NCBI GenBank assembly: GCA_025929155.1
Contig: JAICMR010000013.1
Span: forward strand, 1 to 37,928
Source: Chthoniobacterales bacterium
GTDB taxonomy: Bacteria; Verrucomicrobiota; Verrucomicrobiia; Chthoniobacterales; UBA10450
Length of the DNA stretch: 37,928 nt
Reading direction: 5' to 3'
In this document: in pieces, positions 8,446 to 16,802 of the stretch
How the letters are laid out: each line of letters opens with the position of its first letter
Numbering within the stretch: position 1 is the stretch's first letter
Program-made: the position numbers and the translations under genes
Notes under the pieces: generated by a model
Seen by the model: only the letters and a program-made list of their open reading frames with translations
The model's database searches: none
Told to the model about the DNA's origin: nothing

Positions 8446-8495
8446 ATAATAAAATCATTCCGTCCCGATCTGCGCCTCCCTCCGGTTGGCCGGCT

Positions 8496-9812
8496 CTACT
8501 GCTTGCCGCTCGTCTCTTTCACGGTCTTACCTTCTTTCATGACGAAGAAGACCCGCTCGGTCGCCGTGATGTCGGAGGTCGGGTCACCCGGCATCGCAAT
8601 CACATCGGCGAGTTGGCCTTTCTCCAGCGTGCCGAGTCTGGCGGCCACGCCTAACAAGTCCGCGTCCGCTGAAGTGGCGCTGATTAACGCGTCAATTGGC
8701 TTCATGCCGAGACCGGTCATGAGCGCGAACTCTTTGGCGTTTTCGCCGTGCGGATAGACCCCGGCGTCGGTCCCGAAGGAAATTTTTACGCCGATCTTGA
8801 GCGCGTTGCGAAACATCTCGGATCGCGCCGCGACCGCCGCGCGCGCCTTCGCCTGCACCGCCGGTGGATACTTGTCGATCTTGCTCATGATCTGCTCGGC
8901 CGCGATCAAAGTGGGTGTGAGATAAGTGCCTTTGGCCTTCATCAGTTGCAGCGTTGCCGGTTTCAGAAAAGAGCCGTGCTCGATCGAATCGACACCGGCG
9001 TTGATGGCTTCGCGCGCCGCCTCATCGCCGTGACAATGAACGGCGACCTTCTTGCGCAAACGATGTGATTCATCGACCAGCGCCTTCATTTCTTCGGCAG
9101 AAAATTGCGGCACATCCACCTCGTCGGTTAACGACATTACGCCGCCCGAGACCGCGGCCTTGATCACATCGGCGCCATTCTTCACTTCGTATCGAACCGC
9201 CTTCCGAATCTCCTCCGGCCCATCGGCGATGCCGTCGGTATAATCCATTTGTCGGCCGAAAACACCGTCGCGAAAACCATCTGAGCGATCGAAATGACCG
9301 CCGGTTGCGCCGATGCCCTTGGTGGCGACGAGCATGCGCGGGCCCGCGACGATCCCGTGGGTGATTGCGTTTCGGAGCGCAACGTCGAGGAAGAGTTCAC
9401 TCCCGACGTCACGCACGGTGGTAAAGCCGGCGTCGAGCGTGGCGCGCGCATGAGGAATCGATTTAAAGGCCATCGTCGCGACGGAATCTTCGAGATTTTT
9501 GAGGCGCAACTCGTTGTAGGGCTCGGAATAATAGTCGCTTGTGAGATGCGTATGTGCGTCGATGAAACCGGGCGAGAGCGTGGCGTCGCCCAGGTCGATC
9601 ACCTTGGAGTCGTTAGGCACGGCGAGATTGCTGCCGGCGTCGAGGATCTTGTCGCCTTGGATCAGAACGACACCATTCGGGAGGAGCGTTTTCGATTTGC
9701 CGTCGAAAAGACGCGCGGCTTTGAGCGCAATCGTTTCCGCGCCTAGCGAAGCGACGGAACCGTAGAGAACGCAGAGGACGCAGAGAAGACGACAAGCAAG
9801 AAGCCGAATCAT
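8496..9812 (-). CDS. Secreted metal-dependent amidohydrolase (imidazolonepropionase-like / Xaa-Pro dipeptidase-like)
   Basis: The start is set at the ATG at 9812. From there the protein has a hydrophobic signal peptide (residues 1-25, RLLACRLLCVLCVLYGSV) ending near SLGAE, whereas frames further upstream give unlikely sequence. The 438-residue enzyme has the amidohydrolase layout: a small beta-sandwich, then the metal-binding H-x-H in GFIDAHTHL (His87, His89). A likely carbamylated Lys lies in DVIKAAVSGG. The His ligands are in VAVHCHGDEA and SIEHGS, and the catalytic Asp is in SFGTDAGVYPHG. It ends with the returning sandwich strand (KGQLADVIAMPGDP). Such exported enzymes cleave cyclic amides or dipeptides in the periplasm; the substrate here is unknown. 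It is divergent from an MFS carrier, which may take up a product. The signal peptide is encoded by a dispersed repeat. Confidence 0.85.
   Translation of the reverse strand: MIRLLACRLLCVLCVLYGSVASLGAETIALKAARLFDGKSKTLLPNGVVLIQGDKILDAGSNLAVPNDSKVIDLGDATLSPGFIDAHTHLTSDYYSEPYNELRLKNLEDSVATMAFKSIPHARATLDAGFTTVRDVGSELFLDVALRNAITHGIVAGPRMLVATKGIGATGGHFDRSDGFRDGVFGRQMDYTDGIADGPEEIRKAVRYEVKNGADVIKAAVSGGVMSLTDEVDVPQFSAEEMKALVDESHRLRKKVAVHCHGDEAAREAINAGVDSIEHGSFLKPATLQLMKAKGTYLTPTLIAAEQIMSKIDKYPPAVQAKARAAVAARSEMFRNALKIGVKISFGTDAGVYPHGENAKEFALMTGLGMKPIDALISATSADADLLGVAARLGTLEKGQLADVIAMPGDPTSDITATERVFFVMKEGKTVKETSGKQ
9758..9790. repeat. ACCGCAGAGAACGCAGAG repeat inside a coding region
   Basis: AACCGTAGAGAACGCAGAGG and the following ACGCAGAGAAGAC match the intergenic repeat family seen at 3327-3398 and 8415-8445. 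Here the reverse complement is translated, in frame, as the hydrophobic core L-L-C-V-L-C-V-L-Y of the amidohydrolase signal peptide. Confidence 0.6.
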
Positions 9813-9888
9813 CACGCAGGTATAGAGACACCTAACGACCTGCACAAGATTCTTCGCGCGTGCCACTGGTTCGTGGAAAGCGTGGAGC

Positions 9889-11316
9889 ATGACTGATGGC
9901 AGGTGGATCGAATCGCACGTGCCGGCGCGGCTCGACCGTCTGCCTTGGACGCGGCTGCACTGGCTGATCGTCGTCGCGCTCGGCGCGACCTGGGTTCTCG
10001 ACGGACTCGAGGTCACGTTAGCCGGCGCGGTCGGCGCGATGCTCACACACAAGTCGACGCTCGGTTTCACTCCAGCGCAGGTTGGTGCGAGCGCGACATT
10101 TTATCTTGTCGGTGCGGTCGCGGGCGCGATCGGCTTTGGCTACGCGACCGATCGGCTCGGACGGAAAAAGCTCTTCTTCGCCACCGTCGCGGTTTACCTG
10201 GTGGCGACCGCGGCGACGGCGTTCTCGTGGAATTTTGCCAGCTATGTTTTTTTCCGCGCGATCACCGGCGCCGGGATTGGCGGCGAATACGCGGCGATCA
10301 ATTCCGCCATTGATGAGCTGATTCCAGCGCGGGTACGCGGCCGGGTCGATCTGATCATCAACGGTTCGTATTGGATCGGGGCGGCACTCGGCGCGGGCGC
10401 GACGCTCTGGCTGCTCGATCCGCGGCTCGTCCCGATTTCGTTAGGCTGGCGTTCTGCTTTTGGGATCGGTGCGGTGCTTGGACTGATCGTGATCTTCTTC
10501 CGCCAATGGGTGCCGGAAAGTCCTCGCTGGCTCATGATTCACGGTCGGAATGCCGCAGCGGAAGCGATCGTCGCACGATTCGAGGAGGCGGCCGGAACAT
10601 CTCGCCTAACAATTCCTAACGAACCGTCGACGCGCATCCGGAGCCGCACGCACACGCCTTGGAGCGAGATCTGGAACGCGATCGTGCACCAGCATCGGCG
10701 CCGCTCGCTGCTCGGTTTCGTCCTCATGCTGACGCAGGCTTTTTTCTACAACGCGATCTTTTTCACCTATCCGCTCGTGCTCATGCGCTTTTACGGCGTC
10801 CCACCCGAAAATGCCGGGCTTTACCTGCTGCCTTTCGCGCTCGGAAATGTCCTGGGGCCGATCGTGCTCGGGCATCTCTTCGACACGATTGGACGGAAAC
10901 CAATGATCACCGCGACATATCTCATCTCGGGGATTTTGCTCGCGTTGACCGGGTGGCTCTTCCAAGCCGGGCTGCTCGACGCGCGCACGCAAACGCTTGC
11001 ATGGATGGTGATTTTTTTCGTTGCCTCGGCGGCGGCGAGTTCCGCTTATCTAACCGTGAGCGAGATTTTCCCGCTCGAGATCCGCGCGTTCGCGATCGCG
11101 GTTTTTTACGCGGTCGGAACGCTCGCAGGCGGCGTCGGCGCGCCCTGGTTGTTTGGCTGGATCATCGGAACCGGTTCCCGGAACGCGCTCTTCACCGGCT
11201 ATTTGGCGGGCGGGTTTTTGATGATCATCGGCGGGTTAACGGAAGCGTGGCTGGGTGTTCGCGCGGAACGGCAATCGCTCGAGAGCATTGCGGCGCCGCT
11301 CTCCAGCCAGGGCTAG
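9889..11316 (+). CDS. MFS transporter (sugar/metabolite:H+ symporter type)
   Basis: The 475-residue protein has about twelve hydrophobic helices in two halves. It carries the MFS motif between helices 2 and 3 (GYATDRLGRKKLF), the R-x-G-x-G region (FRAITGAGIGGEYAA) and the post-helix-6 PESPRWL that marks sugar-porter and metabolite:H+ symporter families. The second-half copy is GHLFDTIGRKP. It resembles SV2/NiaP-type or aromatic-acid carriers, so the substrate could be a small organic acid or sugar. It is divergent from the secreted amidohydrolase 76 bp away, which hints at uptake of a hydrolysis product; that link is an inference. A sense TCGTTAGG (10438) and an antisense copy (10615) lie inside. 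Confidence 0.85.
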   Translation: MTDGRWIESHVPARLDRLPWTRLHWLIVVALGATWVLDGLEVTLAGAVGAMLTHKSTLGFTPAQVGASATFYLVGAVAGAIGFGYATDRLGRKKLFFATVAVYLVATAATAFSWNFASYVFFRAITGAGIGGEYAAINSAIDELIPARVRGRVDLIINGSYWIGAALGAGATLWLLDPRLVPISLGWRSAFGIGAVLGLIVIFFRQWVPESPRWLMIHGRNAAAEAIVARFEEAAGTSRLTIPNEPSTRIRSRTHTPWSEIWNAIVHQHRRRSLLGFVLMLTQAFFYNAIFFTYPLVLMRFYGVPPENAGLYLLPFALGNVLGPIVLGHLFDTIGRKPMITATYLISGILLALTGWLFQAGLLDARTQTLAWMVIFFVASAAASSAYLTVSEIFPLEIRAFAIAVFYAVGTLAGGVGAPWLFGWIIGTGSRNALFTGYLAGGFLMIIGGLTEAWLGVRAERQSLESIAAPLSSQG

Positions 11317-11343
11317 TCCGGGGAGCGCACGCGAGGCGCGTGC
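11316..11343 (+). terminator. Hairpin after MFS stop codon, no U-tract
   Basis: Directly after the TAG stop, GCACGCG (11327-11333), loop AGG and CGCGTGC (11337-11343) form a perfect 7 bp GC-rich stem. No run of T follows, so an intrinsic terminator is only possible. The preceding GTCCGGGGAGCGC (11316-11328) is repeated exactly at 37640-37652, so the hairpin may belong to another dispersed repeat. Confidence 0.35.
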
Positions 11344-11415
11344 ACTTCGCAGACCAACGATTTCGCGGCTCGATCATCCGCGATACTGACAGCTCGTTAG
11401 GCGCAGAGCGCGCGA

Positions 11416-12429
11416 TCAGATTTCGTTATGCTTCGCGCTGGCGGACTCGCCTATTCTCGCCAGCCAATCCGGTAGATAGCTCATCTCGCGAGCTTCCAGG
11501 CCGGGGATCGCTTCGTCGCCTTCCACGCCGACGGGCGACGGGAGAACGCGGTTCGCGAGTTTCATCATTTCGCCCGTCAGGCTCGGAAAGAGGGCATTCC
11601 CGATGATGGCGAGGCGCGCGTGCAGACCGATCGTCAGCGACGCCTGGCCGGAGCGACAGGCGGCGACGATTTTAGCAGCAGCGCGCTCGGCTTTCACGGC
11701 GGCGACGGGAAGCGAAGCGGAAACCGCAAACCAACCATATTCCGCGCCGTGGTTCCCTTTGAATTTGGCCTGAACGTGCGAGCCGGTGCGCATCAGTCCA
11801 GGCGTGACGGTCGTGACGCGGATGCCATCGAGCGCAAGCTCGGCGCGAAACGCGTCCGAGAGCCCGACGAGCGCGAACTTGCTAATGCTGTAGGGAGCCA
11901 GGTGCGGCACCGCCACTTTCCCGCCGATGGATGCGATATTAACAATCCGTCCCCCGCCCGCGCGGCGCATGTGCGGGATGACCTGCCTGATCAAATTGAA
12001 GGGCGCCCAGAGGTGCAAGGCCATCGCTTTTTCGAAATCGCCGCGCCGCATATTGTCGAGGGGGCCGACCTCGATGATGCCGGCGTTGTTGATCAGCACA
12101 TCGATTGCCCCGTAGCGATCGATCACGGTTTCGATCGCGCCTAACGACTGGCCTCGATCAAGCAGATCGCAGGCAACCCCGATGGCGTCGCCGCCAATCT
12201 TCCGCAGTTCGTTACACGCCTCGTCGAGTTCCGATTGATCGCGCGCGAGGAGCGCGAGACGGGCGCCCTGCGCGGCAAGCAAACGCGCCATCGTTAGGCC
12301 AAGTCCGCGCGAGCCACCGGTGATAACGATCGATTTTCCCGCAAAGGAAAAGCTGCTGCGGACCAAACGCGAGACCGCCCAGGTGCCGAGTCCGATTCCG
12401 CCGAGGGTGAGAAAAAAAGCGCGCTTCAT
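11416..12429 (-). CDS. Membrane-anchored short-chain dehydrogenase/reductase
   Basis: The 337-residue protein has an N-terminal hydrophobic helix (residues 4-22) followed by a full SDR domain. The cofactor loop is TGGSRGLG (residues 37-44), NNAG is at 114-117, and the catalytic Ser167, Tyr180 and Lys184 lie in NIASIGGKVAVPHLAPYSISK. The C-terminal 80 residues extend beyond a minimal SDR and include a second hydrophobic stretch (ARLAIIGNALFPSL). This resembles the larger SDRs that act on lipids or retinoid-like substrates at membranes. It converges on the MFS gene, and the gap holds a TCGTTAGG word at 11394. There is no operon partner; the substrate is unknown. Confidence 0.82.
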   Translation of the reverse strand: MKRAFFLTLGGIGLGTWAVSRLVRSSFSFAGKSIVITGGSRGLGLTMARLLAAQGARLALLARDQSELDEACNELRKIGGDAIGVACDLLDRGQSLGAIETVIDRYGAIDVLINNAGIIEVGPLDNMRRGDFEKAMALHLWAPFNLIRQVIPHMRRAGGGRIVNIASIGGKVAVPHLAPYSISKFALVGLSDAFRAELALDGIRVTTVTPGLMRTGSHVQAKFKGNHGAEYGWFAVSASLPVAAVKAERAAAKIVAACRSGQASLTIGLHARLAIIGNALFPSLTGEMMKLANRVLPSPVGVEGDEAIPGLEAREMSYLPDWLARIGESASAKHNEI

Positions 12430-12563
12430 GCCCGACTATACATTTCTTGGACGAAGCGCAGGCTCTGGAGAAGAGAGCCTCGGTGGTCGTGCGGGGTCGG
12501 AGCACTTTCCGGCCAGAGACGGACGGAATGCGGGCCCTTCCCTCCAGCCTGACGATCAGCCGT

Positions 12564-13778
12564 CTAAGCTTCGGCCTGGAGCGGCATCCCCGGCGGAACA
12601 TGATCGCCGGCGGGCCTGCGAAAAGTCAGCGCGAGCAGGAACGCGATCAGCAAAATGGCCGCGCTCGCGAAGAGTGGCGTCCGCGCATACTGCGCAATCG
12701 GGGAATGGAGATCGAACATCAGGAGCCAGCCGCCGAGGAGCGGCCCGACCAGGCGGCCGACGCTGCCGGCTGACTGCATCAGGCCCATGGCACGCCCCTG
12801 CCAACTGCGATCGATCATTTGCGACGCGAGTCCATTCAGTGTCGGATTCACCAGGCCGTTGGCGATCGCGATTGCGCCGCAAACCGCGAGCAACATCGGC
12901 AGTGTCGTGACCAGTGGCATGAAGACCATCGAGCCCGCGAGCAGAAACAATCCGGTTCGCGCGAGCGTGGTTTCGCCAAATAGTTTCACGAGCCGTCCGA
13001 TCAGCCCGCCCTGTAAAATGACGCTGATGATCCCGATGAATCCAAAGAGATAACCGGTCTGCCGCGCGTCGTAGCCGAAATGCTTCTCCGTAAGGAGGGC
13101 GAAGAGCGTCGTCATGATTGCGAATCCGGTAATCGTGAAAAAATAAGTGATCACGATCGTGGTAAAAAAGCGCGCGTGGCCGTGCTGGAAGACCTCGGAA
13201 AAGTTCATCCGCTCGTGCCGCTTCGATCGGTACTCGTGCGACAGGCTTTCCGGTAAAATGAAGTAGAGCAGCACGACATTAATGGCGGCGAGCGCGGCCG
13301 CAAAGTAGAAGGGCGCGCCATAGGAAATGCGGCTCATGATTCCGCCGATCATCGGACCGAAGGTGAACCCGAGCCCGAAAGCCGCGCCGATCAAACCCAT
13401 CGAGCGCGAACGATTCTCCGGCGTGCTGACGTCGGCGATATAGGCCTGTGCGGTCGAGATGTTGCCGCCAGTCGCGCCGTCGATGATGCGGGCGACAAAC
13501 AGGAGCGTGAGCGAGCCCGCCCAGCCCATCACAAGAAACCCGATCGCCGTGCCGATGATGCTGACGATCAAAACCGGCCGCCGGCCGACCCGGTCCGAGA
13601 GCCGGCCTAACAATGGCGTAAAGATGATCTGCATTCCGGAATAAATCCCGGTGAGCCAGCCGATCTGGAGCGGTGTGGCGTGAAAATGTTCTGCGTAAAG
13701 CGGGAGCACCGGAATGACGATGCCGAAACCGACCATGTCGATGAAAACGGTGACGAAGATGACGAACAGCGGAGACAT
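12564..13778 (-). CDS. MFS drug/metabolite efflux transporter (TetA-like, DHA1)
   Basis: The 404-residue protein opens with FVTVFIDMVGFGIVIPVLPLY, the typical first helix of TetA-type drug:H+ antiporters. It continues with GRLSDRVGRRPVL (motif A), the helix-4 region ARIIDGATGGNISTAQAYIAD, and GFTFGPMIGG (motif C of antiporters) in helix 5. About twelve helices are visible. Motif C marks it as an exporter rather than an importer. The drug or metabolite is unknown; TetA-like genes without a nearby tetR often have no known antibiotic substrate. It lies downstream of the SDR on the same strand but with a 134 bp gap. Confidence 0.85.
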   Translation of the reverse strand: MSPLFVIFVTVFIDMVGFGIVIPVLPLYAEHFHATPLQIGWLTGIYSGMQIIFTPLLGRLSDRVGRRPVLIVSIIGTAIGFLVMGWAGSLTLLFVARIIDGATGGNISTAQAYIADVSTPENRSRSMGLIGAAFGLGFTFGPMIGGIMSRISYGAPFYFAAALAAINVVLLYFILPESLSHEYRSKRHERMNFSEVFQHGHARFFTTIVITYFFTITGFAIMTTLFALLTEKHFGYDARQTGYLFGFIGIISVILQGGLIGRLVKLFGETTLARTGLFLLAGSMVFMPLVTTLPMLLAVCGAIAIANGLVNPTLNGLASQMIDRSWQGRAMGLMQSAGSVGRLVGPLLGGWLLMFDLHSPIAQYARTPLFASAAILLIAFLLALTFRRPAGDHVPPGMPLQAEA

Positions 13779-14007
13779 GAAGGAGAAAGTGATGAGTGAA
13801 AAGTGGCGCAGGACAAGTGCAAGTTGCCTCGGCGCCGACGCAGGTCATTCTGAGCGAAGCGCAGCGCAGTCGACGGATCCCGTGGAGCGCCCGTCAGGCT
13901 CGGCTTGCGAATCGACCATCGCCGACGGCCGCGTCACAGCCTAACGAATGGCAATCAGAATATTGCCGGATCTCCGTGCGAATCGGCTACGTGTGGGACC
14001 TGCTTTC
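13779..14007. other. Intergenic stretch with repeats, 229 bp
   Basis: No gene is supported. It contains a half copy of the GAGTGA-AAGTG repeat at about 13788-13807, a dispersed repeat at 13845-13880 and an exact CCTAACGA word at 13940-13947. I looked for a tmRNA gene next to smpB and saw no tRNA-like ends here. Confidence 0.45.
13845..13880. repeat. Dispersed repeat copy 2 (TCATTCTGAGCGAAGCGC family)
   Basis: Second copy of the 36 bp repeat at 7405-7440, with seven differences by eye. It is in the same orientation, again in an intergenic gap upstream of a leftward gene. Confidence 0.6.
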
Positions 14008-14469
14008 CTATCCGTGTTTGCGATTGAAGCGCGCGACTTCACGCGCCGTCTCGCGGTCTGTGGCGCGCTTTTTCAGATCGAGGCGTTTGTCCCGCGCCTC
14101 CTTGCCTTGGGCAACGCCGACCTCGGCTTTGATCCGGCCATTTTTCCAATAGAGCTTGAGGATCACCAGCGTCCGGCCGGCAATGTTCGTTAGGCCGTAA
14201 AGCTTATCAATCTCGCGCCGGTGCAGGAGCAACTTCCGGACGCGTTTGGTAGGCGGCGCCTCGTGGCTGGCCTGCGCGTAGGGCTGGATATCGGCGCCAT
14301 AGAGGAAGGCTTCACCCTTCTCGATCCGGGCGAAGGCATCACCGATATTCGCTTTTCCGGCGCGGATTGATTTGACTTCGCTGCCTTTGAGTTCCACTCC
14401 CGCCTCAAACCGTTCCAGGATGTGGAAATCCCGCAGCGCTTTCCGGTTGAGAATCGTCTCAGCGGGCAT
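14008..14469 (-). CDS. smpB: SsrA-binding protein SmpB
   Basis: The start is placed at the ATG at 14469, giving 153 residues, the usual SmpB length, and the family opening ILNRKALRDFHILERFEAGVELKGSEVKSI. An upstream in-frame ATG at 14502 lies in a repeat and is unlikely. Further SmpB blocks are GKANIGDAFARIEKGEAFLYGADI, the RVRKLLLHRREIDKL helix, and the basic C-terminal tail after GKEARDKR, which reaches into the ribosome. SmpB binds tmRNA and delivers it to stalled ribosomes. Its partner ssrA is not visible in the window. A dispersed inverted repeat lies between this gene and rpoZ. Confidence 0.95.
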   Translation of the reverse strand: MPAETILNRKALRDFHILERFEAGVELKGSEVKSIRAGKANIGDAFARIEKGEAFLYGADIQPYAQASHEAPPTKRVRKLLLHRREIDKLYGLTNIAGRTLVILKLYWKNGRIKAEVGVAQGKEARDKRLDLKKRATDRETAREVARFNRKHG

Positions 14470-14480
14470 GGGAAGCGATG

Positions 14481-14545
14481 AGTGACAAGTGACGAGTGGC
14501 AAGCAGACGGCTTAGCCGGTCACTCGTCCCCGGTCACTTTTCACT
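14481..14545. repeat. Inverted repeat AGTGACAAGTGACGAGTG between rpoZ and smpB
   Basis: The left arm at 14481-14498 pairs imperfectly with the right arm CACTCGTCCCCGGTCACTTTTCACT at 14521-14545. The right arm overlaps the rpoZ stop codon (14541-14543). A half copy lies near 13788-13807. It could form a hairpin in the rpoZ-smpB transcript, but no T-run follows. Confidence 0.55.
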
Positions 14546-14762
14546 CCGACTTGCCGTCCGGCGTTTCCTTCACCTCTTCAAAAGTGAGTTTGCCGGCGAT
14601 GATTTCCTTCAGCGCAATGTCGGTGAGGGAAGACTTAAGGGTGGCTTCGACGAGTGGACGATGGCCGATGCCGAGTTGGCGGACGCGCTTCGAGACGACG
14701 TTAATCAAAAGTTGCTGGTTGGGGATGATCTTGGTGGCTTCTTGCAGGAGTTGAGCGGTCAT
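14541..14762 (-). CDS. rpoZ: DNA-directed RNA polymerase omega subunit
   Basis: Starting at the ATG at 14762, the 73-residue protein reads MTAQLLQEATKIIPNQQLLI, then NVVSKRVRQLGIGHRPLVE and SLTDIALKEIIAGKLTFEE. This matches the omega fold: an N-terminal helix, the conserved N-V-x-x-R-x-R-Q-L core, a P-L helix, and the I-A-L-x-E-I-x-G-K helix. Omega assists assembly of the beta-prime subunit and can bind ppGpp. Upstream in-frame ATGs give 63 further residues without similarity and are rejected. It sits upstream of smpB with a repeat between them; gmk, a common neighbour elsewhere, is absent. The 245 bp upstream, to the tRNA, shows nothing else recognisable. Confidence 0.88.
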   Translation of the reverse strand: MTAQLLQEATKIIPNQQLLINVVSKRVRQLGIGHRPLVEATLKSSLTDIALKEIIAGKLTFEEVKETPDGKSE

Positions 14763-15007
14763 ATTTCGCAGGAGACGAACGGAGCTGACGTTGCCGGTGG
14801 GAAATTGCAGGATGGCCGCGGTGCCGTTGAGATCGGGAGCGGCGGTAAGAGAGGCTGGCATCGTCGAGGAAAAGAGGATTCGGATAATCCCCGCAACCAT
14901 CGGGATGTCAACGGTTTTGTTCGCGCCAACGGATTCGCTTGCCATCGACATGGAACTGCGCGAAATAGTCGCGCCGGGCGTAATGGCGACATTTCGCTCC
15001 GCGATTT

Positions 15008-15081
15008 CGGGCTGTGGCTCAGCTTGGTAGAGCGCCTGTCTCGGGTGCAGGAGGTCCAGGGTTCAAATCCCTGCAGCCCGA
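15008..15081 (+). tRNA. tRNA-Pro(CGG)
   Basis: A complete cloverleaf is visible. The acceptor stem CGGGCTG pairs perfectly with CAGCCCG, followed by discriminator A. The D arm is GCTCAGCTTGGTAGAGC, and the anticodon stem CCTGT/GCAGG encloses the loop CTCGGGT with anticodon CGG. The T arm is CAGGGTTCAAATCCCTG. The 3' CCA is not encoded. It reads the proline codon CCG. It lies between rpoZ and the leftward cyclase gene, on the opposite strand to both. Confidence 0.95.
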
Positions 15082-15110
15082 CGCCAATCCGATGGAACGT
15101 GATGCGAACT

Positions 15111-16802
15111 TTATTCTTTTCGCCCGAGCAGAGCGAAAATTTCGGTCGAGTTGCGTTTTCCTTTTACCGCGACCTCGCCCAGCCGACGCGTGCGATAACA
15201 GCGTTTTGCTTTCGCCAAAGTCGAACAACTTACGATGATTCGGGTGTGATACTCGGCTGTTTTCGTTAGGGCTTCGAGGCGGGAGGCGAGATTCACGCCG
15301 TCCCCGACTACGGTGTAGTTGAGGCGCGTTTCCGATCCCATGTTGCCGGCCACAACGACATCGGTGTTGATCCCGATGCCGAGTCCGAGCACGGGCAAAC
15401 CGCGGTCCTGCCATCGCCCGTTCAATTCGTCGAGCGCGGCAGTCATGTCGAGCGCACAACTCAAGGCCGCGTCGGCCGCATCGGGATTCGCCAGTGGCGC
15501 GCCGAACAGGGCCATCAGTCCGTCGCCAACATATTTGTCGACTACGCCATGGTGCTCATCGACGATCGCGGCCATTCGGGTAAAATAATGGTTCAGGACC
15601 GAAACGGTCTCTTGCGGCGGCAGCGCTTCGCCGATGGCAGTGAAATCGCGAAGGTCGGAAAAGAGCACCGTCACCTCGCGTTCTTCGCCACCGAGTGCGA
15701 CGCCGTGGCGCAGCAATTCGGCCGCGACGGTTGGCGAAATGACTTTGCCTAACAAACTCCGGACGCGATCCCGTTCCTCAAGACCGGCGCTCATTCTGTT
15801 GAAAGTTTTCGCGAGCGCGCCGATCTCGTCGTGTTGCCTGACGTTCACCCGATGGCTGTAATCGCCCTCCGCGATTTTCTGAGCGCCCTCCGCCAGGTCC
15901 AGCACAGGACGCGAGACACCGCGGGCGATCCAGAATCCGAGGGCGACCGAAACAGCCAGCCCGAGCAGAGCGAGAATGAGGTATGTGCGTTCGATCCTCA
16001 AATAGGGCGCGAGTTCCTTATCGAGCGAGCGCTGCAGAAGCGCGGCAACGTTGCCATTTTCCGCCGCCAACGGAACGGCGTAGCTGAGGAAATTTTCGCC
16101 CGCGATCGGCAGACTAACGACCCGGTTCGGAATCGGCACGCCGTCATCCAGAATCGAGAGCAGCGTCTCCCGTTTCGCTCCATCAAACGTGCTGGCAAAG
16201 AGCCGCTTTGCTGAAAAGAAAGTGATCTCCAAATCCGTGAAGCTCTGGATCTCGCGCGCAAAATCGTCATCGACGCGAAAGGTCGGGCAAAGCCAGGCAA
16301 TCGGCGCCGGGGCGAGGATCGGCGTAACCGCAATCGCGTCGAGATCGTGATCGAGCAAGACGAGTCCATTAGCCGATTCGCCGCTCTCGGCGCGGGCGAT
16401 CAATTTCGGGAAGGGAAACGCGACCCCGTGGCGTTGCGGATGGCTCGTATCGAAGAGCAGTTGCTTGTCGAGCGAAGCGATCAAGACAACATCCGCCTGC
16501 ACCCGACCCTGCAAATTTTCCAATGCGGATAGCGTGGTCGCACGATCGCGATCGGCGTCGGCAAAGGCTTCCTGAAAAGCGTGATCGCGTGAGATGATGG
16601 CGGAAGCGCCCGCGATCTGCTGATTGCGCTGCTCGATGAGCTTACGGAAAATGCGTCCGCCAGCGCGGAGGCGTGTCTCGATCTGGGTGAGCGCGTGTTG
16701 TCGGTTTGCCTGCCTAACGACTAGGTAGGTCGCGCTCTGCAGGAGCGTGAGGAGCGCGACGAAGAAAAACAGCAGCCGGCTCCGGAAACGGCGAAATTTC
16801 AG
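15111..16802 (-). CDS. Membrane class III adenylate/guanylate cyclase with periplasmic sensor and HAMP
   Basis: The start is set at a CTG at 16802, which overlaps the stop of the upstream gene (CTGA) and has GGAGG six bases before it. The open frame continues upstream, but only as out-of-frame sequence inside that gene. The resulting 563-residue protein has a transmembrane helix at about 10-29, a periplasmic sensor-like region of some 230 residues, and a second helix ending in FWIARGVSRPV. A HAMP domain follows, then the catalytic domain. Metal-binding Asp383 (LFSDLRDF) and Asp427 (KYVGDG) are present, as are Lys423, Asn504 and Arg508 in VGDGVNLASR. Thr497 stands where many adenylate cyclases have Asp, as in class IIIb enzymes. 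It would make cAMP (or cGMP) in response to a periplasmic cue, and is the last gene of the barrel-cupredoxin operon. Confidence 0.87.
   Translation of the reverse strand: MKFRRFRSRLLFFFVALLTLLQSATYLVVRQANRQHALTQIETRLRAGGRIFRKLIEQRNQQIAGASAIISRDHAFQEAFADADRDRATTLSALENLQGRVQADVVLIASLDKQLLFDTSHPQRHGVAFPFPKLIARAESGESANGLVLLDHDLDAIAVTPILAPAPIAWLCPTFRVDDDFAREIQSFTDLEITFFSAKRLFASTFDGAKRETLLSILDDGVPIPNRVVSLPIAGENFLSYAVPLAAENGNVAALLQRSLDKELAPYLRIERTYLILALLGLAVSVALGFWIARGVSRPVLDLAEGAQKIAEGDYSHRVNVRQHDEIGALAKTFNRMSAGLEERDRVRSLLGKVISPTVAAELLRHGVALGGEEREVTVLFSDLRDFTAIGEALPPQETVSVLNHYFTRMAAIVDEHHGVVDKYVGDGLMALFGAPLANPDAADAALSCALDMTAALDELNGRWQDRGLPVLGLGIGINTDVVVAGNMGSETRLNYTVVGDGVNLASRLEALTKTAEYHTRIIVSCSTLAKAKRCYRTRRLGEVAVKGKRNSTEIFALLGRKE

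Noticed and set aside
13779-14007. tmRNA gene next to smpB
   Set aside because: No GGGGC-like acceptor end, T arm or tag-coding frame was seen.
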